DNA of 64,000 bases from Apis mellifera (Eukaryota; Arthropoda; Insecta; Hymenoptera; Apidae), in the NCBI RefSeq assembly GCF_003254395.2, contig NW_020555860.1:247924-311923 (forward strand). The letters run 5' to 3'. The notes below the pieces were generated by a model that was not told the DNA's origin, did no database searches, and saw only the letters and a program-made list of their open reading frames with translations. Every line of letters starts with the position of its first letter. Position 1 is the first letter of the stretch. Below are positions 15,401-28,200 of this stretch, one piece after another. Both the position numbers and the translations under genes were made by a program.

Positions 15401-18400
15401 TTCAATCTATTATATTATATTGAAAAAGAAATATCAAAAAATTTAATTATTATTTTTAAATCATTTTTATTTTCTTTTCTTCATTTCATATATATAAAAT
15501 ATATATATATATGTAGTTAATGTATTTATGTTTTTTAATCCATCTACTTTTTAATACATGAATACACGAGTAGTGAAATACACACGGGTATACATATATA
15601 GAAATAAATACTTTTACGTACATCAATATCTTATATATTTATATTTTATTTTTTAATTAAATATCCTAACATTTAAATTTTACGTAAATAATTTTCAATG
15701 CAAATATAATTTATTAAGCTTCAGATAAAAATAAGAAATATTATGATTTTAATTATTAACATTTAATTATTAATTTTAAAAAAAAACTAAAATATTAATG
15801 ATTTTTTTGAAAAAAACTAAAATATTAACATTTTCAGAAAATAAAATAAACAATAATTTCTTTTTTTTGTTATAATATTTTCAACACATTATTTCAATAT
15901 CGCCAAGATTACTGGAATTATTAAATATTTTTTGGTAAGCTCAAAAATTGTCGAATATCTTTAATTTTAATGGAATGGAAATTTCGATTTTATATATTTG
16001 ATTTTATTCAATGAATGATATTTTATCATATAAAAACTCAAGAGCAATTTTTATTGTATTTTTTCATATAATAATATATAATGTATAAATGAATCTTCAA
16101 GTTCAAATACAAATAAATATTTTATTTTTCTATAAATTATTTCTCTAATATCGAATATCTCATATTATAAATTTTTATATTGTAGATCAAAGAAGCAGGA
16201 AATTAATAAATTTTATTTTCATTTCATTCAAATTTAAAATGTTTTGTGATGGTGAATTTTTTGAATATGTATAATCATTAAAAACGATATAATCATTATT
16301 CCTTATGTTTAAATACTTTTTAATTATTTTTTAAATAATTACTCGCATGTGAAAATTCATTAATAGTTTTTTCATCGCACAGATTATAAATTTATCACTC
16401 ATAAAAAAAAAATTTATTACTTTGCATATTCTATACCAAGCTTTTTAGATATTTGAAAAACGTATAATATTTCTATATAATACAATAATATAATAAGCTA
16501 TAAATATAGAATCCACATATAGAATTTTATTACTCTAATAGTTTGTTGCTATTTTAAGCTGCTATTTAAAGCTTTTATTAATTATTTTGAACTATAAGTT
16601 TTTCAAATAACGTATTAACCAAAATCATAAAATCATAATTCTTATTTTCATCTAAAATGTATAATTATATGTATTATAAATTATTTATATAAAATCTAAA
16701 TATTTGAATATTTAGTTTATAAAAAATTAGATATAAATGTATTAAGAGTATTACTACAGTGAAAACATGTATTTCGATATACATATACATATATTATAGA
16801 AGAAATATATATATATATAGAGAAATATAAACAAAAATAAAGTATTTGTTTTTGAAAATTCATGAAGTTGCTTATTGAATAAAATTTCATTTTAAAATCT
16901 TTATTGATTATTTTAATGATTTATGATTGATGTACTCATTATATCCAAGAATAAAAAAATATAGATATAGGTGAACAATTTTGAGTGGATTTTTAATTAT
17001 TTAAAAATTATTAATTATTAATTATTTTATATTATATTATTATATATTACATTATATTACATTACATTTATATTATATACATTATATATATTACATTATT
17101 ATCTAATTTGGTTAAGAATGAAGATTGAGAATGATCGAAAAGGATTTTAAATTTCAAGAATATTTTAAATATTAGCCTATATTATTAAAAATATAAGATC
17201 ATAAAGAAAATAAAAAATAAAATATAATAAAGACACATATATAATATTTATTGATATAGAAACGATTTTATATATATAATTATATTTAATTAATTTATTT
17301 ATTTAATTTATTATTATAATTATTTACTAATTATACTTTCTGTAATTAAAGAAAATGAAGAAACGAAGAATTATAGGAGAGGAAGTTACAAATCTCAATA
17401 ACTTGAATTTAATTTCAAAAATTCATCGCTTCATGGTTTTAACTTCGAGTTCTTTAATGAAAAAATCATTCTTAAATGAAACAACAATATATCAGTTTTT
17501 TTTATAAATTTAAACATAAAGTAGTTGGATTTCATTCAAAATTCAAATGCTGTTTGTTATCGTTTCTTCATTAATAATCTTCATTAATAAAAATATAGAA
17601 AAAAATGATTTCATTTTCACAAAATTTTAATTAAATAAATTTATCATTTATTTCGAAATATTATAATACTCTGAAATATTAAAAGAAAAATAAAAATTAA
17701 AACTTAATAAATAAATAAATAAACATATACATAACATATATATATATGTATATATGTATGTATGTATGTATATTTATTTTATAAAATTTGTACAGTTTTT
17801 ATTACTTTCTTCTTTTCTGATTATTATAGCATTCAAGAATAATTATTGCGAGATGTGAAGAAATAGACAATACTTTAGAATCATTCGGTATTGAAAAAAA
17901 TTATAGGAAAACTTTTCTTTTTGTCACACAATCATTAATTATATGGAGCACAATGATGTCAAGCCTTTGTTTGTTAAATATATATTGGTTCACATATGAA
18001 AATGCGTATATTTTAATATACATGCCAATTACAATTATTTATTTGGAGATTTTTACTTTTGTTATATTCGTAAGGTAAATTATACAAAAAGAAAAATATT
18101 CATGAACTATCATAAAATTGATCAAAAAAATAGATATAATAATTTCTTGTTATTAAATTCAAAAAATGTATTATAATTCTCATAAAAAACTAAATATATA
18201 ATTCATAAATATTTTTATATTTTTAAACTTATATATTCATTTGTATAAATTCTTTTATCTTTCATATTTTTAAATTTTTGTTAAGTATTTTAATAGATAA
18301 ATTGCATAAAATGAATGTAACTATAAAAAAAGTGTATGAATTGTCGAATATAAGTGATATTAAAATAAGATACAAAATGCAATCACACATTGCACATAAG

Positions 18401-21400
18401 TTTATACTTGTAATGGACTATCATAATACAAAACATTTTACTCGGCATTTTCTCCAACTTATAAGGTATTACTTATTTAATAATTTCGCAATAATATAAA
18501 CAAAATACTTATTATTATCATTATTAATTTATTTCTTTTTTATATATTAAAGATATATGCATTTTGAGATTTCAAACTTTCACATGAACTTAATCGTGCC
18601 TATACTTATCAAATTCTGTTAGATTTAGCAGTGCATTTTACATTAATAACGTGTGGACTTTATAATATATATTTTTCTTTTACATTAAAGTTAACAGATT
18701 TGTTAACAAATAAAGAAAATTTATTATTTCTATTATGGATTTTTATAAGTTCAGCAAAAACTATTTTTCTAAATAATCATTGTAATAATTATTATCGTGA
18801 GGTAAGATTATTTTTTAACATATAAAATTATTAATTAATATAAAAGTAAAAAACTTATTACATACAATTATATATTACATATATAATTCTCATATTTTAT
18901 AGGCAGAAGTAACAGCATATTTGCTTCGAGAATCAGAAATTTATTATTTGGATAATTCTATTAAGGACGAGGTAAGATTTACATTTATATATTAATTAAA
19001 TTTATCTATTATGATATAATATATATCTATATTATAATTAATAATAAATTTTAATTTATTATAATTTAATGTTGAAAAATATTGAAAATTATATAAAATC
19101 TAATATAGTTTGCAACTATTTTTTTCTATTGCAAATCATATCTTAGATAACATAAAAATGATTGTTTAAATCATAAATTGTTGTTCATTTAAAAGCATTA
19201 TAACTAAGCGATAATTAATCAGTATACCAAAGCATTATTCACATTAATTATAATACATGAATTTTGATAGAAATGCATCCATTTAATAATAATAACTCAA
19301 CTTTAATATGATATCATATTTTTTCTCTAAGAATTTAAATGTTTTGCATAAAAAGTTTCAAAATAGTAATAAATAGAAAAATTAAGTGAAAAAATTTGAG
19401 GAATTTCATATGTAATATATTGCATAAATATCATGTATTTTTTTACTTCTTTAAATAAAGATAAAATCTAATACAAATTCGGATAATAATAGTTTGAACA
19501 ATAGTAAATGACAAAGCTATTTTTAATAAAACAATCATAATTAGGTAAATAATTTATTTTTTTTGCAATATCATATATTTGACCCACATAATCATGATAA
19601 ATCCTTAATTATTATGATAATACATTATATTTATAATACATTGTATTTATAATTAAACTTTTAAATATTCAAAAAATTTTAATTATACTACTAATTTTAA
19701 TTTTTTAATTTTAATTCAAGTATTTCACATTTAAATTCTTACACTTTCTACTTTAATTCATTTTTTTATTTTCTCTTATATCATAGTTAAAAATATTTTA
19801 AATTTTTATTAATATACCGAAACTATAATGATATAATTTACTTTTTCTATTTCTTTAAAAACTTTTTGTTTAAAAATAAACTAAAATAAATTTTATTGAA
19901 TGAGAACTATAAAATTATGTTTGCATAGAAATTACAAATAAAAATAATTGAACAATGTAAATAAAAATAAAATAAACTATTAATTGATATGGAAGATTTT
20001 AGTCATCATAATATTTAAAAATTGTCCAAAGATAATACTATACTATACAGATCAAAATCTTGATATTTCTACTTATATTCTTTAATCTATGATGCTAATG
20101 AATTCTTGATTAAATATGATTTTGAATGTGAACAATTTTAACATGTTGTTAGTTCCAACTATTCCTGGAACTATAGAATATAATAATAAAAATAATTATA
20201 AAAAAGTCGCTGTTAATAAATTCGATTAAGACGATCAAAAGCAAAGTCTATATATATTAATGATAGTTTACGTTATCATTAAAGTTCAGAATTATAAGTT
20301 TGTTAAAATTCTAAGTTCAAAAAGTTCTTGAAAGTTAAAGGATTCTAAAATTCAAAAGATTTAAAGATCCTTAAAATTCTGATGGTGCTGGTAATTCTCG
20401 AGTTCTAACAGTTCTAATGTTTTAAAAATTCTAACCGTTCAAAAAGTTTTCCCAAAATGTAAGATAAAAAGCAAAATTCATATGCTAATGAAGGTTTACA
20501 TTTATCGCTAAATTCACAATGTTCGAGATTACAAGTTCAGAAGAATTCTAAAAATTAAAAAGATTTCTAAAATTTTGATAGTTCAGGATTTAGAAAGTTC
20601 TGAAGTATTATCTTATACCGTTTGTTCAATGTCTGAACATCATGTATTCAGTACACATTTGCTATCAAAAAAATATTAAAAAAGTACTTGTTTCTATATT
20701 TATAGAATTATAAATTATAAATTATATAAGATTTATTAAGATTATTACATTATTCGATACAAAATTATTCATCATCATTATCAAAATATAACATATGATA
20801 ATCTCTGTTATTCGTCAATGATAATTCAATAATAACAGTGAATATATTTAAAAAATGGCATTTTGCAATTGTGAGTTTATAATGATAATTATTAATCATT
20901 GATCCGTACACTTCGACAGATAGTACGTAGATTATCATTGCTAAGTTTTAATATGCTAAAAGTAACAGCGAATGTGTTAAAATTAAAACATAAAAATAAC
21001 ATATGCTTATTATATATTATATTATATATTATATTATATATTATATATTATATTATTTATATTATATTAAATTGCATATTATATTATTATATATTACTTA
21101 TTAATATGACATTAAAAATGACTAAATGAAGTGTATGTGAACAATGCAATTTTTCAATAAAATCAATCTGTTCATAAATTTTTCTTTGCGAATTTATCTC
21201 AATATTTTCTTCTATAAATAACAAGATTTGTAATTGAAATGTATCAATCAGATATAAGACATCAATAATCGGTTAAATTCGAAATAGAAAAATCCTTATA
21301 TCCAATCTTATAATTTTTTAATATTTATAAAATCAACATTCTCATCATTTTTTTCTAATTTTATTTATAATCACCGCGGCTTTAATTTTTGAAATATTTG

Positions 21401-24400
21401 CAAAATCAAATTATTATACAAAAATTGTATAAATTTTATTATTATAAAAAATTGTATTATTATACAAAAAATTGTATAAATAAAATTTCTTTTATACTTC
21501 CGGTTTTATACAAATATATAATCGTATTTCTTATTCTCTATTAATATAAATGCAAGCACTTAAGCATATAATAGGAATTAATCAAAAATCTACTTGCTGA
21601 TAAATTATAGTTGAAATATGTCAAATTCAATACCGTCTATAAATAAAATATAAAAATAATATATAATAATATATAATATAAAAATAAAAATAATATAATT
21701 AACTTTTAAGCAATTGAAGTTACAATGAATATTAGCATCATTCTTGATATTTGCCTATAGTTATATTATGATTATATATATAGTTTATATATATATGGTT
21801 ATATAATTATAATCCATAAAAAATTCATAATCCTTAAGATTTGCAGAATGTGCAAAATTGGATTTGAGATTTAAGCCCATCATTTTTGACAGTTTATTAT
21901 ATATTTTGAATATCATTTGGTGAGATGTGTTTATTAGATAATAAATAATAAATAGATTTATATGCAATTATGGGCATATATACATATAAGAAAAATTTTA
22001 TTTAATAATAGCAATCTTTTTTTTATAAATGCTTCGAAAACTGAAGAGCAGCATGCAGCAAGAAATTTATTAAAAAATCTTGTTTTCAATAATATATGCA
22101 AAAATTATTAAAATCTAAAGAATTTTCTATTCCGAATAATTATTAAATAATATCTAGTAAACTACATCGAATGATTTGATCTTCATATCATTGTTTCAAA
22201 ATTCAAAATATGGTATATTCATATAAATAATTTAATATGAAAATAATAAATAATTAATAAATATATTATTAATAATATATTTATAATAAATATTTAGTTT
22301 TATATTATAGATAGATAAAATTCATTTACTAAAACTTAACTTACAATATATTAAATGTTACATCTAAAATTAATAAAAATAATGATTATGAACAATTTAA
22401 TCAAGCTACAGTTTAGTAAATTTCTTTATTTTAAAAAGTTTTTAATTTCTTCATTTATTGGATATCAAGAAAACTTCTTTTATCACTTTTAATATCTGAT
22501 TCACATTCTCTTGTTCTAAATTTTAAGAATGCATTTATGGTGATAGAAAAAACACATATGATTATATCTTAGTATATTATGTTTTTATCGGATATACAAA
22601 AATTCAATATATAAATCTTTATGCAATTTATACGTGGAATCTATTTAACCGATCCGCAAATAAATTGAATCCGATTGAATTTTTATAAACCACAATTTTA
22701 CCTATTATATAAAAACATACATATTTGATACATACTATTAATACATGATTATATTTATATAAAATTTTAAGTAAATAAATATCTATTATATTTTCCCTAT
22801 AGGAAATTCATAATTCATAATTCATGAATTCAACAAATAAATATTAAATTTATTATTATTTATTATTATTAATTTATAATTATTTTATTATTAAACTTAA
22901 AATTGATATTAATGAAACTATTACTATTATTATTAATATAACAAATTTTATCTTTAGTGTTAAAATTTGATAAAAAGATGTGGAATGAAATTAATTAGCT
23001 ATTTGTTACTTTTTATATTTTCATCTTATCAAATAAATGATATGATATATATCATATATATCATTTTATCAATTATTAATGCCGCAATAAGTTTTTTTAA
23101 TTTTATTCAATATGAATATAATGTACAAAAATATTCCCAAAAGATTTTTATTATTAAATTAATATTTATAATTATTAATTATATATTTATATTATATATT
23201 ATCTAATGGCACAAAAATAAATGTATTTAAAAATAGAATTACAAAAATGCGCGTTAAAAATATAAATATAACTCTATAATTAATTTTTGTAATTAAAAAA
23301 TAAAATTAAACGAAAAATATTAATTTTGCTATTTAATCTATACTTATTGTGTAGCATATTATCAAATCAATGTCATAAATTATTATTATGAATTTGGGAG
23401 ATAATTCTATGCTTTCACATCAGTGAAGATTTGTTAACTGTAAAACTGTTTTTATAAAATAAATATTTACAAAATTATTTTTTTTTATTTAAAAATTTTT
23501 TACAGAATTTTTAAATCTGCATTAAATACTATATACGTGCACGATAAAGGACTATTAAAAGAGAAAAATCTCTGCACTTATAAAATATATTAAAATTTAT
23601 TCTATAATTAATATTTTCAGGATTGGCTTCCAAATCAATGTAATTTTTAATAGTTAAGATATATAATTTTTAATACTTATTTAATATTTATTTAATACTT
23701 AATTTGATTATATATATTATATTTAATTAAATTTGAAACCATATTATATATGAAATATTGATATGATAGATTTTCTCACAATTTAAAATTTTTGTTAAAT
23801 ATTAAACAAAAAATATTGTCATTTAGAGGAAATATTGACTTTTATATAATCGAAAGCTTTCTTAAGAATAATTTGTATGAATACATCAATCTATTACATA
23901 TTAAAAATCGCATTGATCTTAGATATAATGATTTTTAATACATTTCATGAATTTAAATGAAATTTCCTTTTGTAAATTCTATTTTTTCCCTGCATGGAGT
24001 ATTTGATAGAGATTTTAATATAATGTGAAAAAATATATATATATTAATAAATATTCTAAAAAATCATATTTGTGCATATTTGTGTTTTATAATGTGCATT
24101 AAAAAGAAAACAAAGAAATATATTATAAATATTATAAGCATTCCATAAATAAAATAAATTTATAAAATCATAAAATTTAAACATTCTTTTTCAAGAGAAC
24201 AATATGTTTACATTCTATAGTTTCTTTTTTTATTCTTCATAATAAATAATATATAAATGTATATATAATATACAATATGCAATATAACAATAAAAAAAAA
24301 TTTTTGCTTAAGCTGTTTTTATATATTCTTTTATATTTTCTTTAAGAATTTAAGAATAATTACTATGAAGCATAAATTACTTTTAAAAATCATAAAAGTC

Positions 24401-24983
24401 ATTTGATTTATATATAATATTTATATACATGATGCATAAAGAACATTATAATATGATTTTATATTATCAATAGATTCATGAAAATTATCAATTAGTGAAA
24501 ATATAGTATTTTTTTTCAAAAGAACGATTAAATTGTTGATCTATTTGACCTAATTGTTGACCTATGTTTTTTTTTAGTCTTTTTATTTTTGTGATATATA
24601 GAATACAATGCAATAAAAAAAATTTCGAAATCAATTTTGCATACATTTTATTTATAAATCTTCTAGAAGTTTAGAATCAGAATTATTGAATGTTGGCATT
24701 ATTTCATTTTTAAGTTAGTATCTATTAGTTTTCTTTCATACTTATATTTTTCATTTATTATAACAGGCTCAATTACGTTTTATTAAACATGTATTTAGCC
24801 AAATCAGTGCGTTTGTTTATTGTTTGTTTGTCCTATCAACATATATTTTTCTTATCAATTAGTTTAATTTACGAATAAACTTTTGCGTTAAAATCATGTA
24901 TTGATAATATAATATTTTATTGATTTATTGAATTATATATCATAAAGCCAGGTTTATGATATAATAAATATAATATAATAATG

Positions 24984-25029
<46 letters not shown>

Positions 25030-26401
25030 ATATAATATAATATAATATAATATAATATAATATAATAATATAATAAATATAATATAATAATATAATAAAG
25101 TAAATATAATATAATATTCATTTATTTAAACTGAATACTCTAATAATTGAATTAGAAATATTCATTCATTTAAAAATATCATATAATTTAAAACTACATT
25201 TCCAATGTTCATATAGATTAATGAAGAGAAAATAATTTTGAATATTTTTTTCTTCTATTATTTGATTTATCTATATATTTTTTTTTATGGAGGAGGAAAT
25301 TATAGACATTGCGACTCTATCTAGCCAGACTTTTGCCGGCCAAAACTTCCACAATGGCCTTGTCTGGCGCCCTTGGGAAATATTAGGAACCCTTAGCGAA
25401 TGTTTTACTTTCCTCGCGACGTCTATTTCGCTTAGATATGTCTTTAAGGCAGAGTCAGGGGGAGTACATAGCACCCGAATTATGCTTTTCGACGATATCG
25501 AAGCCACACTGAGGTCGCTACCTCCAGATCGTCATCGATACAGACTCCCATTCGTGCCAACGATGGTCCCGCAATCCTCGTTGACACGAGTGTGGAGCAT
25601 CGCAAGATTCCTAACGGGAATAGCTTTCATGGACCGACGCGATGATTTGATTCAGACCAGTGTGTTGTTTATTCCTCCAAAAAAAGGAAAAAACCACCTC
25701 CGTTCCTTCGCTGCGAATGGTAAATGGTAGATCGCTCGCTTTCGCTTTGCTTAACATAATTTCTTCAGAGAAAGATGATTTTTATCTATATGGTACAGAA
25801 TAATATGAAGAAATAATCTTGATTCACATCTATATTTCCAATTGATTTTTAATCTTTTATTTATAAACAGATGTTGTTTATATTTAGATACTTTTTAAAA
25901 AAAATTTGATTTTTTATGCATATCTACATAATAACATATTCAAACAAATTATTCCTTAAATTTTATATTCTAATCTTATTTGGAATGTTTGAAAATGTAT
26001 TCTTATTTAGATTCAGTTTAAAAAATATTATAATATTGAAAAATATATTGGATACTAATCTGTACAAATACACAAATCAATAAAAATCTGTTTACGATTT
26101 AGTATTACTAAAGAAGAGAATAAAAACTAATAACAACAATAATTTCAGGTACAACAATTTTCATTACAATTACTTTTACATCCGTTACAATTTACTGCTG
26201 GAGGTTATATTCTTAACAATAAATTATCAATGTTGGTAAGTATTAAGTATTTAGTAAATGAATATGTTTGACTTAATTATTTAAAAAATTTAATTTTTGT
26301 TTTAGTTTTTTAGTACTATAACAACTTATTTGATCGTATTAATACAAATAAGTTCAACGCCTAATTTGATACAACCTTTATCCTATATTTCAAGTCATTA
26401 A
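10671..26401 (+). CDS. Insect gustatory receptor (7tm_7 family), eight exons, one frameshift
   Basis: Exons: 10671-10698, 11111-11427, 17830-18074, 18286-18465, 18553-18801, 18903-18971, 26149-26235, 26306-26401. Every intron is GT/AG (five donors are GTAAGT, GTAAGA or GTAAGC) and all phases match. After allowing for one missing base in exon 5 the product is about 423 residues, normal for the family. The chemoreceptor pattern is clear: N-terminal QYASLAPLITINEIFSL, EEIDNTLESFGIEKNYRK in the second intracellular loop, HELNRAYTYQILLDLAVHF before TM5, LHPLQFTAGGY before TM7, and TYLIVLIQ as the C-terminal TYxxVLxQ signature. Hydrophobic segments fit seven membrane spans: two in exon 2, two in exon 3, two in exon 5, one in exon 8. 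Such receptors are inverted-topology ligand-gated cation channels on gustatory neurons; the ligand cannot be told. The start in exon 1 was chosen because its ATG, donor phase and the exon 2 acceptor agree. It is either a working gene with a sequence error or a very young pseudogene. Confidence 0.88.
12297..12492. repeat. Graded AACAAT / GACAAT / GATGAT microsatellite
   Basis: The tract changes gradually from AATAAC units to about nine GACAAT hexamers and then to GACGAT and a run of GAT/GATG triplets. The resulting reading frames (Met-Thr repeats on the plus strand, His-rich on the minus) are repeat artefacts. It is intronic. Confidence 0.95.
14622..15752. repeat. Segment duplicated in inverted orientation at 47907-49068
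   Basis: The reverse complement of this intronic stretch is found at 47.9-49.07 kb with high identity and small length changes. A clear landmark is CATCTACTTTTTAATACATG near 15541, whose complement lies near 48105-48125. The homology begins at a TACATATG sequence whose TA matches the mariner insertion site at 49067. The segment has no coding content of its own. Confidence 0.9.
18553..18801 (+). pseudogene. Frameshifted exon 5 of the gustatory receptor
   Basis: The exon enters in the right phase after the exon 4 donor and reads YMHFEISNF, then breaks within AAACTTTCAC (about 18575-18583). One base further along, the frame continues as HELNRAYTYQILLDLAVHF and stays open to the GTAAGA donor at 18802. 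A single T missing from the TTT run explains it exactly. Without the correction the frame stops after about 14 more codons, before TM5, removing three of seven membrane segments. Everything else in the gene is intact, so an assembly or read error is as likely as a real null allele. Confidence 0.85.
20195..20650 (+). repeat. GTTC-rich interspersed repeat, inverted relative of 28945-29235
   Basis: Contains AAGACGATCAAAAGCAAA followed by a degenerate series of short units around AAAGTTCTAA. The same landmark and series appear reverse-complemented at 28.95-29.24 kb. The pattern also recurs within this copy: a second block starts near 20465 with AAAAGCAAAATTCATATGC. Probably a transposon fragment; the family was not recognised. 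Confidence 0.6.
24986..25112. repeat. (TA)n followed by (AATAT)n tract
   Basis: A TA run passes directly into about ten AATAT-type pentamers and then into irregular ATAATA. Low-complexity intronic sequence. Confidence 0.9.
25278..25780 (-). mobile_element. 5'-truncated R1-clade LINE, C-terminus of ORF2 and 3' end
   Basis: This 0.5-kb island is far more GC-rich than its surroundings. On the minus strand it starts with FSEEIMLSKAKASD, which matches the end of the LINE ORF2 in the related copies at 38.4 kb (FYEDVMSHKN) and 63.95 kb. It ends in an A9 tail (the T run 25278-25286), marking the 3' end of a target-primed retrotransposition. Homology with 37977-38450 is evident over the full length, for example ATTATGCTTTTCG and ATGGTCCCG. 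The long frames on both strands (147 and 78 codons) lie in this 3' region and are not proposed to be proteins. It inserted into intron 6 of the receptor, antisense to the gene. Confidence 0.8.
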
Positions 26402-26502
26402 TGTGTTAGTGTTTATAATTATCAGAATTATAATTTATGATTATATATTTCATAACATATTATTGTAATTTATTAGTAAAAAAATGATATTGAATAATTA
26501 TA

Positions 26503-26508
26503 AATAAA
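26503..26508 (+). terminator. Candidate poly(A) signal of the receptor gene
   Basis: AATAAA 102 bp after the stop codon at 26399-26401, a plausible 3' UTR length. In this base composition the hexamer is common, so it is only consistent with function. Confidence 0.35.
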
Positions 26509-26929
26509 AAAAGATACTTTATAAAAACTATATTTAATTCTTCTTTTCACATCGCCTATTAAAATAAAAATGTATACTATATGTAATCTCATACATTGAT
26601 ATTATAATAATCAACAAGTTTATTTTTTTGGTCAGAAATTATTTAATCCTGGAAAAAAAATCATGGTTTTGCTAAGCAGTTCTTTAAATTAAATTATGAT
26701 TTTTCAGTTGTATAAAATATTTCCGAGAAATTCCCCAGGAAAGAGGGAGATGGAACGCATCCTCAAGTGAGGATATTACGTTCAAGTGGGTGTAGTAAAA
26801 GTTGAAAATTCAAAATATTTAAAAAGATTTTATTTTACCAAATTACGTAAGTGCATGTTATAAAAGTTTAGTTATTGACTATATATAAAGTAAATTATTG
26901 AATTTTCGAAAACATATAATAATCAAAAA

Positions 26930-27880
26930 AAACAATTTTTGTTTCTGTCAAGATAATGTCTGTCATAAATGTTTGAATGTTTACATTTTGCACAAAAAAA
27001 TTTTTCATTTGCAAAATTTTTTTCTTATACTTCTTCTACTTCTTTGTTTCTTATACCTATGAAATGATTTTTTTTTTATTATTAATCAATGCAAGATGTC
27101 TAATGTTGTCCAAACGGACATCGGCTACTGAACGAATTTCCACGTGAGCTCATCTTATTGTTCTTGAAAATGGTATTCTTTTAGTAGTGGGATGCTTTCT
27201 TTTTCTGGTAGCTAGCTTGTTTATTTTTGAAAATATTTCAGCTATACTTGACCTAAAATGAAGCAATTTATTTTTAGAAATATCTAATTGCGATGTTTTT
27301 TTCTTGTATACAATTCAAGCAATAATTTACAAATGCAATATCGACTGTATGAGCAAATGAAGTATAAAATGTATATATGAAGTATCCTCTTTCGCGATCT
27401 GATGAATGTGTGATAATTTGTGATTAGAAAATCTATCTTGTCGATCTCTTCCATATGTTGATTGTAAATTCGAATAGCTTCTGGCCATTTGATTTCAAAT
27501 TCAAAAAATATTTCTTTTCAGTTTTATTTCATCTTTTGCAGACATCTATTTTTTCAATTTCCAAAAAATTTAAGGCAATTATTACTGATTTAGTATCATA
27601 CATTGTGTTATGATTTCTACCAAAATTTTTTCATATCGTTGTCAGTCGAAAATGATAGATTACCGAAATGATTTCAGCATACACTACATTTTGCGTATAT
27701 ATATTCTTATTTTTTAAATTGTAGGAAATTATAATTTGAGAAAAATTATTGAAAATGAGAAGCACATTTTTCTTTCATTAATTCTTTCTGCTAATTTCAG
27801 TATTACTGATTCATCAAGATCAAAAGTTTATTTAGTATGTCCTTATATGACAACGACCAAGAAGGATAATTTTATACTTT
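26930..27880 (-). pseudogene. piggyBac-family transposase relic
   Basis: Reading the minus strand in three frames gives successive piggyBac landmarks. KNKNIYAKCSVC and STDNDMKKF come from the central RNase H-like region; IKWPEAIRIYNQHMEEIDKI corresponds to the family's Y/N-x-MGGVD-xxD block, with both aspartates kept; TFIRSRKRILH follows; a lysine/arginine-rich stretch and VEIRSVADVRLDNIRHL represent the C-terminal region. The family block with the second catalytic aspartate (usually D-N in a DNW/DNFF context) reads IFNNFS, so that residue is lost. Many stops and frameshifts show it is long dead. TTAA-flanked terminal repeats were not located; CCCCAGGAAAGAGGGAG near 26738 might be near one end but this is unproven. 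Confidence 0.8.
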
Positions 27881-27884
27881 AATA

Positions 27885-28200
27885 TTACATATATATCTTA
27901 TTACATATTTATATATACAAATACAGAACAATTATTAATGCTATCAAATATTTCGTCAGATATGTTAAAAAACTGCTCTATCGCATTTCCTTGTATTTAC
28001 AAATCTGCTGAAATTCGATGAAAACATATGTTTTTTACGGATTAAACTAAATCTGATTTATTAAGTACAACAACGAATAATTCAACAATTTTTTAACTTT
28101 TATTACTAATTTATAATATCGTAATAATTTATTATGATAATAATCGTAATAATTGATATATTTTTATAAACTAAAATTAAATTTTAGATTTCTGTAATAT
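27885..28200. repeat. Interspersed repeat shared with 61920-62372
   Basis: The two stretches share AATTCAACAATTTTTTAAC, CGTAATAATTTATTA and GATATATTTTTATAAACTAA in the same order and orientation. Here it flanks the 5' side of the minus-strand piggyBac relic, so it may be part of that element or a miniature derivative. This is inference. Confidence 0.6.

Larger units (their letters stand above)
11428..17829 (+). other. Receptor intron 2 (6.4 kb)
   Basis: Bounded by donor GTAAGT and acceptor TATTATAG, phase 0. It holds the imperfect trinucleotide/hexanucleotide repeat at 12.3-12.5 kb and the 1.1-kb segment (14622-15752) that recurs inverted at 47.9-49.07 kb. No coding exon was recognised inside it. 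Confidence 0.8.
18972..26148 (+). other. Receptor intron 6 (7.2 kb)
   Basis: Bounded by donor GTAAGA and acceptor AATTTCAG, phase 0. It contains the GTTCT-rich repeat at 20.2-20.65 kb, TA and AATAT tracts at 25.0-25.1 kb and a LINE 3' end at 25.28-25.78 kb. Open frames at 20899-21129, 21785-21967 and 22967-23206 have no recognisable domain and no matching splice signals. Confidence 0.8.

Noticed and set aside
22967..23206. 79-codon hydrophobic open frame
   Set aside because: Lies in receptor intron 6, with no motif or splice phase fitting the receptor, and AT-driven Ile/Tyr content.
25287..25730. 147-codon open frame on the plus strand
   Set aside because: It is antisense to the 3' end of a LINE fragment whose sense strand is minus and which ends in an A-tail; the homologous region at 38 kb does not keep this frame.
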